A stretch of 64,000 nucleotides of DNA. Origin: Strigamia acuminata (taxonomy: Eukaryota; Arthropoda; Chilopoda; Geophilomorpha; Linotaeniidae). The notes beneath the pieces were generated by a model, which saw only the letters and a list, made by a program, of their open reading frames with translations, was not told the origin of the DNA and did no database searches. Position numbers and translations under genes: made by a program. The stretch spans positions 2,914,001-2,978,000 of the forward strand of contig OX442315.1 in the NCBI GenBank assembly GCA_949358305.1. Reading direction: 5' to 3'. Shown piece by piece: positions 24,120-34,814 of this stretch; positions within the stretch are counted from its first letter, which is position 1, and each line of letters opens with the position of its first letter.

Positions 24120-24300
24120 GAAACTTTTTAAAAAATAGTGTGAAATTTCACTGAGAAAAATAAAATTTTAATGAAAAAAGGGAAATTTTAATGACAAAAG
24201 TGAAATTTCAATTAAAAAACTGGAAATTTCAATTTAAAAATTGGAAATTTCAATTAAAAAACTGGAAATTTCAATTAAAAAACTGGAGATTTTAATTATT
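24120..24300. repeat. AT-rich tandem array, about 20-21-bp period
   Basis: Units such as TGGAAATTTCAATTAAAAAA repeat about eight times. Confidence 0.8.
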
Positions 24301-24310
24301 CTTCGCAGAC

Positions 24311-24435
24311 GATTTTCTAATTCCAGTTGCTAAGTAACAACTGGAATTAGAAAATCATCTGTGCAGAATGAGTTGTGCCGTAGGAATTTAGCATCAAGAT
24401 ATATCTTGATGCTAAATTCGTACTGCACAACTCAT
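24311..24435. repeat. Two adjacent long hairpins
   Basis: First hairpin: GATTTTCTAATTCCAGTTG (24311-24329) against its exact inverse at 24338-24356. Second: ATGAGTTGTGC (24368-24378) against 24425-24435, enclosing a perfect 36-bp palindrome at 24384-24419 centred on AGATATATCT. Both are absent from the matching position next to the other IR copy, so they were probably inserted. Confidence 0.7.
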
Positions 24436-24563
24436 ACTATGTCCAGAGTGAGATCAAGGAATGTTTGCTTTGTTTATTTATTAGTGTGGTGGCTTATTTG
24501 TATTTACTGTTTTACCGCCGAGTGCAGAGAAAGACGTAGTTCTACATCAAAACTTCAAATTAT

Positions 24564-24951
24564 ACTCAAACCCACCACAAGAGTGACCTATTTTCCATTG
24601 GCCCAGCCTTATTACTCCTAACTGGACTGTGTGTTACCACCAGGAAAAGTAGTTTAGGTTTGTTTTTAATTTGTTTGATTACTTTAATAATTGAAATGAT
24701 GTAATGTCATTTCTATTTTTTTCAATTCATAAAATAAAGATTCATGATGTTTTTATTTCAATATTCATGTTAATTCAGTTTATTGCTTGCTTTATTAGGA
24801 AAGCAAACAATTTTCTAACAACAGGTAATCGATTACAATGTCTGTACATCGTAATGCAATTCTGGTGCTTGGGTCTATTTTTTCTGTATCACTACACCAA
24901 TGAAATGTCTCGGCCAATGGAAAATAGGCCAGTCTTATGGTGGGTTTGAGT
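24564..24951. mobile_element. Inverted-repeat transposon fragment, absent from the paralogous site
   Basis: The 40-bp ends are inverted: ACTCAAACCCACCACAAGAG...CCATTGGCC at the left, matched by GGCCAATGGAAAATAGGCCA...GGGTTTGAGT at the right. At the paralogous position near 34787 the flanks are joined directly (CAAATTAGGTGGAAATCG). It lies about 50 bp beyond the IR-A stop codon. A diverged relative is in the IR-B intron near 37430-37740. Confidence 0.7.
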
Positions 24952-25633
24952 GTTGGTGGAAATCGTCAGTTTGCCACTGAGCTGACTGAGCATGCAACAT
25001 TTAGGTGCGGGGCCTTACAGCTATAACCACTCGAGAATTTGCATATGTCTGTGCGAGCGAGGCCACGCCGGGTGGAGTAGCACGAGGCCTCGAGTAACGC
25101 GGGGTTCCGTGCGGTTGCACGGCTTCCACTCTTGCACGACCGGCCCTGCAGAGGAATAACCGTGGTGCAAATACTTCCAAGATGAACACTATTCCCGAGC
25201 ATAATACACCTCCAACAACAACGAGGAATGCTGTGAATGTGTGATAGATAGAGATGGGCTTCACTGGCTTGTTGTCAGGTTGCACGCAGAGTTGTTGCGG
25301 TTTCTCATCATTGCGTGTTTTGGTCAGGACTCCAGTTTCGTGTAACTTTAACAATCTGAAAGGATTTTTCATTCTGATTTTATTTATTTAAAAAATGAAA
25401 TTGATAATCTGTCGGAATGTTGAGTATACTTTTGGTTAAAGAATTCTACTTGTTTTGATCCTTTCTTGAATCGAAAATACTTTGAAAAAGGTATCGGAAT
25501 TTTTCTAATGGTGTATTCACATTTGGATCCATAATCGGATAATAGGATGATGTATGTAACTATCACAGCGTTGTTTTCATGCAAAAGAACTTCACTCTCT
25601 GATTTTTTACTGTAATATCCATGTTTGAGACTA

Positions 25634-26170
25634 GGCGCATTCGAAAAGTCATTAAAACGAGTGTAAATGTGTTTACACTCGTTTTCAGACGACATTTACA
25701 CGAATTAATTCGTGTAAATGTCGTGTAAACTGGTTAAACGGAAACGGCCTGCACGCCACGTTTCCGTTTAAAATCTCCGTTCAACGAGTTTTCTCGTTCA
25801 AATCGGGTCTTGCTGGCAGCCATCTTGGATTTACTTAGATCGGTTGGAACGATTTAGGTACGTTTGTGCGATTGAATGCGGCCGGTATGTGGCCGCATTT
25901 GTGCGATTGAATGCGGCCGATAATCCGCTGCCTTTGTGCGATCGAATGCGGCCGGTATTCGGCCGCATTTGTATGATCGTATTCGGCCGCATTTGTGCGA
26001 TTGAATGCGGCCGATGAACGGCCGCATTTGGGCTAGTTTATTTACACTTTAATTTACACTGAAATTTACACAGAAATTTATTTTTCAACTCGAAAATTGG
26101 GTCGTTTAATTTGACATTTACACTACCAGTTGCACTGGTCGTTTAGTGCAAATGACTTTTCGAATGCGCC
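25634..26170. mobile_element. 537-bp inverted-repeat element inserted in IR-A exon 10
   Basis: It is flanked by TA on both sides (25632-25633, 26171-26172). Termini GGCGCATTCGAAAAGTCATT are inverted at the other end. Inside, CATTTGTGCGATTGAATGCG units containing CGGCCG alternate in both orientations. The paralogous IR-B exon is uninterrupted at this point. It encodes nothing recognisable. The superfamily is uncertain; a TA duplication would fit Tc1/mariner. Confidence 0.85.
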
Positions 26171-26892
26171 TACTGTTTCGCATTCGTTGACATATTTTTC
26201 TTACAATGCTTCTTTTATCAGCCTGTAGACAAATAAGTTGTAGAAATATAAATAAGTTTTAGAAAATTGGAATATTACCTTGAGGAAATATTTCGTATAA
26301 TCTACTGTAAATAAATTAACTTTGTCATCAGAAAGTAATTCTTGAATGTTATTGTGGGCGACACGATTTGGACTGATAGTAATTGATGCGTACAATAGAG
26401 CATTGTAGCTAAAAAACATGATCATAACAAACATATTTTTTGTTTGAAGAACAGCAGAAACTGTAAGAATAAAAAAAAAACATGAAGAATGTTTATTTCA
26501 AGGGCTGTGTTCTATTCCGCGCGGGCCTAATCCGTGCTTCTCTGTGCTGCACGTTCCCCCATCCGCACTCCCCAATACGCAGATCCCTTATCCGCGCGGT
26601 TCTAGGTAGAAGCTCTCTTTTTCGTGCCGTTCCTATTCAGCGGGGATTTAAATCATTTTAATTAACGGTTGTGTTTTATTTATTTCTGCACGGTTTCTCA
26701 TCCGCGAGAATTAAAGTGAATGGCATTGTTTTAAAATTGTGAAGACAGTTTCACTGTGTGTAAACTGTTTGTTTGTTTGTTTGTTTATACTTTTTAAATT
26801 GAAAAATTAAATAAAGAGCCTGGTGATTTTCACTTCGATTTCAACAGCCTTTTTGGCACATGCTGTGCAGATCGTGTGGTGACACTTATAAG

Positions 26893-27659
26893 TAAAGATG
26901 CTATTTTTGCGGACTTAAAACAGTGAAATTGCGGGTGGAAAGCGGCCTTAAAAAACGGCATTTTGCGGACTTATTGCGGACCTATTGCGGGCTCATCCGG
27001 GAAGTTTTTGACCAAAATTTCAAGGTTTTATACAAAATTTGAAGTTTTTAAAGGGAATTTGAAGTTTTTAAAGAAAATTTGAAGTTTTTAAAGGCAGTTT
27101 AAAGTTTTTAAACGAAATTTGAAGTTTTCAAACGAAATTTGAAGTTTTTAAATGAAATTTGAAGTTTTTAAACAAAATTTGCAGTTTTTAAACAAAATTT
27201 GAAGTTTTCAAACGAAATTTGAAGATTTTAAACGAAATTTGAAGTTTTTAAACAAAAGTTGAAGTTTTCAAACAAAATTTAAATTTTTAAACAAAATTTG
27301 AAGTTTTGACGCGTTGTGTTGGCTGGTTACGAGGATTGTTGTGGCAATACCAATGCATACCGAGTGTTTATATACGAAAAAGTCGTGTTGACGTATCCGA
27401 TACGGCCATATTACGTATACGTAATACGTACGTAATCTAAATTTTTCCAAAATACGCCCAAATATTGACCAATTGCGGATTTTCCCCAAAATTGCGGATT
27501 TTCCGCAAAATTGCGGCATTACGGTCCAATTGCGGCAATTGCGGACAAAAAACCACCTCCAATTTCAAAAATTTTGTTGTTAAAATGATCCATTTGCATT
27601 ATCCACACTTTTAAAAACATTTTCAACAAAATTTATTTTCCGCAAAAATAGCATCTTTA
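26893..27659. mobile_element. hAT-like element (767 bp) in IR-A intron 8
   Basis: Termini TAAAGATGCTATTTTTGCGG are inverted at the right end. Both sides carry CTTATAAG (26885-26892 and 27660-27667), an 8-bp duplication that happens to be palindromic. Inside it is a 20-bp tandem array (AAATTTGAAGTTTTTAAACG, 27000-27310) and several TTGCGGA motifs. It is absent from the IR-B intron. Confidence 0.7.
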
Positions 27660-28900
27660 CTTATAAGCTATGTTGCTATCTGGCAAATCAGCTAAAAATG
27701 ATGCAGTGATGTCACTAAAAATGACGTCATCATTTCTTATCTTTTTTTTCATTACTTATTTCTTAATAATTTAAGTAACCTGAGGTATGAGTTGTGGCCG
27801 TTTGCTTGTAGTATCTCATGATTAGATATTCAGATAGACCAAGGAGCAAATATGTAAAACACACACACAACCAAAGCGGCCAAGGAAATGGGTTTACAAA
27901 TGTCAACCATAAATATTCTTTTTCCGTCTTCTTTTCTCTGATAGCAAAAGCCAAGAAATCATTCCTTGCAGGTAATACAGTGCTGTCTTGAAACTTCAAA
28001 TCATGTCTAGTAATTGAACCTATCGATGAAACCAAACCAGTTTTCTAACAAAGGGAATGGAATATAAACACATGATGTAACATTCTAATTGAAATAGGAT
28101 AGAATCTTAAAACCCACCTTTTGGGTACGTGCTAAATATGGGCTGCAAAAATCATTTCCATAAAGACTTGATGAATTTAGTACATTTTGACACCACATAA
28201 CTTAGTCACAACATTTAATTTATTTTACTTTATTTTTAATTCTTACCGCAAAGTTTTTATTTGGCGCAAAACATTTTCTAATAGCATTCCAACTATTGTG
28301 AACCTTATCTATTTGATAATTAAAAAAGAAAAAAAAAATAGACATGGATTAATTTATTGAAAATTATATTGCAATGTATATTGTGAATTGTAACAAGTTT
28401 GACAATGCACTTGAAAATGTATTTTATATTACATGCCACAAAATTATTATTTGTCAAATACAAATGCGTTGTCAAAATAATTGTATTATGAAATGCATAT
28501 GGAATGTAGGCTAATAAATGTATTATACTGTATAATGCTTGAATAGTATATCTAATCCTTGGCGGCATAAGGCTATACAGATTTATGGACAAGCTGTTTC
28601 TTCAATAGGAAAATTTTTTTCCTATCTATTTTTTTTCGCTGAAAATTTGTGTTTTTGTTTATATGGTGTCAGACTTTGGCTCATATGAAATTTATATGGA
28701 TTGGTTGTTTATTTAATTATTTATTCTGAATTGAAATTTTCTGCCCCTTAAAGCTCCAGCGCAATTTTTTAGCTGGCTTTGCTGCTTCAGTAAAGAGCGC
28801 TCCAGTTAACAACCTTTTTGCATTTACTGGTAGTGTTTAAAACCACCACCAGATAGTTCAAACTTCATTATTATTGTCTTACTATATTGCAACCTTTATA

Positions 28901-29636
28901 CAGGGTGGAACAAAAATCTGGATCCCTACTAAATATTTCTGAAAGTGGTAACAATGCATCTAATTCAATGATGGCAAAGTATTAAAGTTGGGTGGGGCAA
29001 TCTTTTGGTGACTCGAAATTTGACCTTGAGATGTTCCTTCAAGGTCATTTGAAAATTATCTCGGAAATTTCCAATTGTAAACTTGTAGACCATCATTTTT
29101 TTAGTCTAAAAATGACTAATTCTCAAATCTTTTGTACTAAAAGATTTTAAGAAAATCGCAATTGAAAAAGTAGACACAAGTCCAAGAATAACATGGCCAA
29201 AATTTGGAAAAGTGTCAAAAATGTGCTGATTAGATGTAAAATGACCCAAAAAATCGATTCCCCTGATTGGAATTTGCATATCTGGCACCGTTGCAGAGAT
29301 ATGGGTAGAAAACTAAATTTTTTTATGACTTTTCTTTTCAAAACTACTTTTTCAATTGCGATTTTCTTAAAATCTTTTAGTACAAAAGATTTGAGAATTA
29401 GTCATTTTTAGACTAAACAAATGATGGTCTACAAGTTTACAATTGGAAATTTCTGTCTATCTCTAACGGTTTCCGAGATAATTTTCAAATGACCTTGAAG
29501 GAACATCTCAAGGTCAAATTTCGGGTCACCAAAAGATTGTCCCACCCAACTTTAATACTTTGCCATCATTGAATTAGATGCATTGTTACCACTTTCAGAA
29601 ATATTTAGTAGGGATCCAGACTTTTGTTCCAACCTG
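28901..29636. mobile_element. Long inverted-repeat (foldback) MITE, about 740 bp, in IR-A intron 5
   Basis: Arms of roughly 270-295 bp (28901-29172 and 29341-29636) begin CAGGGTGGAACAAAAATCTG and end with the near inverse. TATA flanks both ends, consistent with a TA target. The right arm has an extra block around 29454-29478. The IR-B intron 5 lacks it. Confidence 0.85.
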
Positions 29637-31089
29637 TATAATTAGTAGAGAACTACAAAAAAACTAAATTGCGCTTTCACCAATGGACCTGAAAACTGTC
29701 CATAAATCCGTAATGCCTTATACCAAAACGGCACATTTTACCCTTATGCTTCCGAGGGTTAAATTCTGCGAAAAGCGGTATATTTTGGAATGCATTTTGG
29801 AATGTATTAATTGGGTAAATCAAAAATGTATTGTAAAATTATTTAGTTACCGATTCATTCCAGTACATTGGAAAAAGTGGTTTTTGCAAAAAAATCTTTT
29901 GTTCATTGATCACTTCAAATTCACATTTATGTGGTGGTGCACAGTTGATGCCAAAGTTTGTTAATAACAAAGATTTGAACTTTTGTTAACTGAATGCTGA
30001 TAAGTCAATGCACACTGCGTATAATTCTACAATGTAACTTATACATAATGAATTATTACAACACAGCTGTTGTAACTTTGATTCTTACTTTGTTGTGTTG
30101 AGAATATACAAGGACATACACCAGATTTTGTTTCAATAAAATCTGCTCTTGTAAGTGTCCAAATAAAGCTGATCTTTTTTTCTTTCGGACCAATATGTCC
30201 TTAATAATAAACAAGATTGATTTGTTTTTCATGCTCGTATAATTTATAACTTTTTGAATCATCTGTTAAAATAGAAATATATAATGTAATATACTTAATA
30301 AAAATAGAAAATGGAATTATTTTTGTACATCAATGTTATCCTTCCAAATCAGAATTAGCTGGTAAGGAGTGAAATTGAATTGTTCTGTTATTTTCTTGTT
30401 TGGTTGTGCTGCCACTTCAATTTTCCCAATCCAATGGTCAGAAATCAATTTTGACAAGCACTTTGTTTCTGCAGTAACAATTATTTTACTACATTAGAAT
30501 AATTCAAAACAAATTTTACTATGTCAATTACCATAATAATGCTCATAAATAATAAATACTCTTTTGGCGTTGATGGCTTTAACCATCTTAGATATTTGCA
30601 AATGAAGTTTGTCATTACAGCGAGATGATGAATTGTATAATAGATTGCTGCTTTTTGCTTTAAGAGGACGAGAATTATTTGTAAATTATTATTGCCAAGA
30701 CGGTTTTGAATTCACTTACTTGGTTTTAAATTGGCATTTGCGATTAATATCATTAAAACTGAGATAATCACATTTTGATTGGGTAGCATTGTTGATGTTA
30801 AAATTTGCGTGTTTATACTATAGTAACGGAAAAAGAAAGAAACATTAATCCTGTCATTGTGCACTCATGTACGATTGGCAGAATGAAGTCCTCTGGCTTT
30901 TTTAGTGACCGACACATTGTCTGATAGTTTACGCATCTCATTATCTTTCTCTGGACTTAATCGCAGGAACCTTCTGGTTATGGATTGCAATGTATTTTGA
31001 AATGCATTAAGTTTTACTTAAATATATTTTGTAATACATTTTTGCATGCTATTGATTCATTTATGCTAATAAATGCATTTGAGCATAGA

Positions 31090-31152
31090 AAAGTGCATTT
31101 TGGTAACTGATTCAACCAAGGGACGTACCCAAGGTGACTGGTTATTGATCAG
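31090..31152. repeat. Short dispersed repeat, second copy at 44721-44784
   Basis: AAGTGCATTTTGGTAACTGA...CCAAGGTGACT is shared with the DNA just left of the Copia element. On the minus strand it sits in a 266-bp open frame (31066-31332) that I do not recognise. It may be part of a dispersed transposon end. Confidence 0.45.
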
Positions 31153-31549
31153 TGTGTGTATTAATCCGCCATGATACTCAAGACTGAGCATCTGCAGAAT
31201 GGACACACCTCCTAGGGTAGCAACTTTTTGCCAAACTGGCAAGCTAACATGAAAATTTCCTACCTGAATAATAAAATTGGTATTGCTGCGCAGATTTTGC
31301 TGTACTTGTGCTGCTTCTTGCCTGCCTGACACACACTAGGTAGTGTCAAAACAAAATAAATATTCCAACTAACATGACATTGAAGAACTTGTATCGCTAG
31401 TCGCACCATGTAATTAGTGTGCTGTATGTAGTTATTAACTTTGCCTTCAAAACAGAAGAAATTATTAACGATGTCAATTCATGTTCTAGTACAATTTTAT
31501 TTTGCTAAATAATTCTAGTGACATTTGATACAAAATATGAATTATTTAA

Positions 31550-32180
31550 AGGTCATGGGAAGAGAAAAATAAAAATTGAGGAGAAGATTGTTTGTGTCAT
31601 TATTAGACCAAATCCATTGTTGAAACGTGTTCAATTGTTTCGAGAGTGTTATATCGTTCGTTTAAACGTTTGAAAATTCTCAAATGTCCTCCATTTTTAG
31701 TTTTCGAAAGTTTCCAAAAGTTGCCGTTGGTGGCGCTATTTATGACGTCATCGGCGACAAACAAGCAGCTTTTTAGCATGGGCTTGGCTTCATTTAAGAA
31801 CTACGAAAATTTATTATTAGTTCTTTTGAACCTATACACTTGCAACAAATAGCAAATTGGAATATTTACTGAATATTAAAATCCCAATAACCTAACAGTG
31901 TTGTCAAATTTGGAAAAAAAATTTTGTAGCTCTTAAATGAAGCCAAGCCCATGCTAAAAAGCTGCTTGTTTGTCGCCGATGACGTCATAAATAGCGCCAC
32001 CAACGGCAACTTTTGGAAACTTTCGAAAACTAAAAATGGAGGACATTTGAGAATTTTCAAACGTTTAAACGAACGATATAACACTCTCGAAACAATTGAA
32101 CACGTTTCAACAATGGATTTGGTCTAATAATGACACAAACAATCTTCTCCTCAATTTTTATTTTTCTCTTCCCATGACCT
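31550..32180. mobile_element. Foldback MITE (631 bp) flanked by TTAA
   Basis: Arms of about 255 bp start AGGTCATGGGAAGAGAAAAA and are inverted around a spacer of about 115 bp. TTAA lies at 31546-31549 and 32181-32184, as for piggyBac-type insertion. Mirrored open frames in the two arms encode the same peptide start (MLYRSFKRLKILKCPPFL), a consequence of the inversion, so they are not called as genes. Confidence 0.8.
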
Positions 32181-32459
32181 TTAAATTCAATCGATTGGCA
32201 ACAAAGGCAGCTCTCACAGCAGTAGTGTACACATTACTGTAACTTGGTAACTAGTTACCATTACGTTACCGTTACAATTTATAATTTTAAACAAATGGGG
32301 TAAGGATCTGGTTTCAGAAAAATGCAAATTTAGATCCGAAAACACATTGCCACACTGTATTCTGGGATGACAACAGGTAACAAACATGCTTAGTTGGCAA
32401 GCAATGCATGACACATGATTTCAGTTACCCAATCAGCACATAGAACAACGGAAAGAAGC

Positions 32460-33060
32460 AAGTTTGCTTCCGCCGCCACCCGAAGATCGAAGTGCACACA
32501 CGGCCGAAGACTGACGCCAGCCAGTCGCCGCAGGACAACGCGCGAAAGCTGCCGATACTCGACGCCAGCCAGTCGACGATGGTAGACGTACGGATCGCAG
32601 TGGATCTAGATGGTTTTAACGTTCGGCGTTCACCGCCGTTTGACTACTTTCTCCCGCCGGGAATCTCCCGCTGTGTTCTAGGGTTCAACCCAAGATTCTC
32701 TGCATCTTGGTCTGGCTTATCAGCCGGGCCGTTAGAATTAGATTAAACAAAAAAAATGATCTGCTGCATAATGAGAATAAAGTACGTCTCCAGAGTTTAA
32801 ACAGCACTCGTTGAATGGATCATTTCTAAATTTGATAAACGCTAGGGTGCGCTTTTTTCTTTTTTGTTTTTGTTTTTATTCTGTTTTTGTTCTTTTTTTG
32901 TTTTTATTCTGTTTTTGTTCTTTTTTTGTTGCAAGCTGGTGGCTGTTTTTTGTTTTGCTTTGTTTCGTCCTGTCTTCCCTTTATGGGCGTTCGCTGTTGG
33001 GAGGGACAGGACTACTTTCTATAAACTCAATAAACTTTATTTAAAAAAAATAAAATAAAA
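32460..33060 (+). mobile_element. Possible non-LTR retrotransposon 3' end or SINE
   Basis: A GC-rich segment (32465-32740) is followed by a T-rich tract of TTTTTGTTTTTATTCTG units, then GGGAGGGACAGGACTACTTT, an AATAAA (33028) and an A-rich tail. This is the form of a poly(A)-ended retroposon. I did not find target duplications or a reverse transcriptase. Confidence 0.35.
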
Positions 33061-33107
33061 TTTTTAAAAATGTATTTGCAGAATCAATTTCTACTTTCAA
33101 AGCAGAA

Positions 33108-33485
33108 TTGATTGTTTTTTTAAGCTTTGTGTTGATTTCTAGGTTAAACTTCTTTAAAAACTATTTGTCAGATTATATAATTTTCTCTATCGGAATTGAT
33201 TCTCCTTTATGCAAGAGCCTATTACATGCTAACAAGCGCACATTTCATTTTCTTTGCTTTATTAAAGTTTTGCTTCCAAAAATAATTTTTCCTCCTGAAT
33301 TAACGCCATTGCTGCTAACACTCCAATATCGCCAAACGCGCGTTTCATCATATGCGCAAAGAAAGTTCATGCTTGCATCTGATGCGCGTAAATTGGTTGA
33401 AGTACAAAAATCCCTTAAAAAATCCAATGAAACCGCCACACAACTCGAACACTACCCATACACTTTTATCTTCCAGCTAAGCTAA
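33108..33485 (+). other. Open frame of 125 codons, product unknown
   Basis: The second half (YAQRKFMLASDARKLVEVQK) has coding-like composition, while the first half is AT-rich and hydrophobic by composition. No splice partners or family were recognised. From here to 34700 I see nothing else. Confidence 0.2.
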
Positions 33486-34704
33486 GTTGTTGATAAAAAT
33501 GTTTTATAAAGTGAATTAAAATGTTTCATGCAGGAGTACAGCCTTGGACATAAAAAAGTTTTTTACCTTCTCGAGCTCGGGTGCCAAAATGAGTATTTTC
33601 AACATCAACCACCAGATGGTGCAAAAACTAGTTGGTTTTATGTGACATCCACCAAAAATTAGTGCGTGGAGCTAGGTTTTAATCATTGATTGAAAAAATA
33701 GATGGAAGTTAAAGATAAAAATTATAAGTTAGTCTACTGCATTAGCAGCTATGAACAGTAGTCTATTAATTAAAAATTTTGCATTGCACACCCTAAAACA
33801 TCAAACAGAGCATCGAGTAAATTTGTTGGTTGGGCTTAGCTGTGTCGCGTGTCAGCTAAAAGTGGTTAAAGGTTATTTTGTGCCACGACTACGGTGGACG
33901 GTTGTTACGCAACGGCATCGACAACTGACCTTTAGAAATAATAATCGATTCTAAACACAGCAAGCAATTATAGAATGAAGGAGTAATGTCTTTTTCTATT
34001 TTTTTTTTAGTAATACAGAAATATTTTATTTATTTTTCAATTTGTACAAGAAAGATTATATGAATTTTGCAATAACGATTAATCAAGACTAAATACATAG
34101 TAGATTCTAACAGTTCTTGCAGGAGAAGGGCCCCCTCTAGCTGCAGGAACCCCCAAATTGATGTAATTAGAGATGGTTATATTTATTAAATTAGATAAAA
34201 CATACTATCTGATTGAATAAAACGACGGTTAATATTTTTAGTTAGCAATTATTACTGTCATTTAGTTGATATTGTGTATTGTACTTAGTTTTGAGTGCTT
34301 ATTAATGCTCTGTAAATGTATTGGTAGTGCAGTGTCGTGTGGTTGAAAACACTATTTAACTTTGACAGGTGACATGAAAGAACGATGTTTTTTCTGTCAT
34401 ATCTTTTTTGTTTTTTGAAATTTTTAAAAATTATTTACTTTTTCTGAAAGATCATGATCTATTTGTGTTAAAAATTTAAAATATTTTCTTTCTGAGAAAT
34501 AATTATAAATTTTTTTTTTGCCAATTAAAGATACTACTACAAACATGTGAACAATTTTTTGAGTCACTGTATGGTTTCAAGAGTGTCTGCAGTACTTCGA
34601 TGCTCTATGCAGCAGCAGATACAATGTCGGCAATGTCGGCAATGCCGTAAAGTAGAACTACTAGTAGCTTATGTCCAGAGTGAGATCAAGGAATGTTTGC
34701 TTTG

Positions 34705-34710
34705 TTTATT
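34705..34710 (-). terminator. Candidate poly(A) signal of IR-B
   Basis: AATAAA on the minus strand about 105 bp after the IR-B stop. The same hexamer is kept next to IR-A at 24473-24478. Confidence 0.55.
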
Positions 34711-34814
34711 TAGTGTGGTGGCCTATTTGTATGTACTGTTTTACCGCCTAGTGCAGAGAAAGACGTAGTTCTACATGAAAACCTCAAATTAGGTGGAAAT
34801 CGAACGTGCAACAT

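Larger units (their letters stand above)
25001..30789 (-). pseudogene. Ionotropic receptor IR-A, disrupted tandem copy
   Basis: Exon plan equals IR-B: 30789-30720, 30657-30532, 30468-30329, 30262-30089, 29996-29851, 28308-28247, 28142-28118, 28044-27780, 26460-26279, 26222-25430, 25355-25001. Every exon except two has the same length as in IR-B and keeps splice sites. Exon 5 is 146 nt instead of 147; the missing base lies near 29970 and brings a TAA within two codons. Exon 10 is split by a 537-bp inverted-repeat element at 25634-26170; with one TA removed the flanks read in frame. Receptor features still visible are the M1 segment (PFPWPLWLCVCFTYLLLGLS), the M3 segment (FSYNALLYASITISPNR) with the start of S2 (NIQELLSDDK), and the M4 segment (TAFLVVVGGVLCSGIVFILE). 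Non-functional as read. A sequencing error could explain the single base but not the insertion. Confidence 0.88.

Noticed and set aside
24966-25202. 78-codon minus-strand ORF starting MLGNSVHLGS
   Set aside because: Out of frame with the IR-A last exon, whose frame encodes the conserved M4 helix.
31646-32084. Two ORFs in opposite directions with the same first 51 residues
   Set aside because: They are the two arms of a foldback MITE, not duplicated genes.
32681-32700. Possible tRNA-like B box (GGGTTCAACCC)
   Set aside because: No matching acceptor, D or anticodon stems at the right distance.
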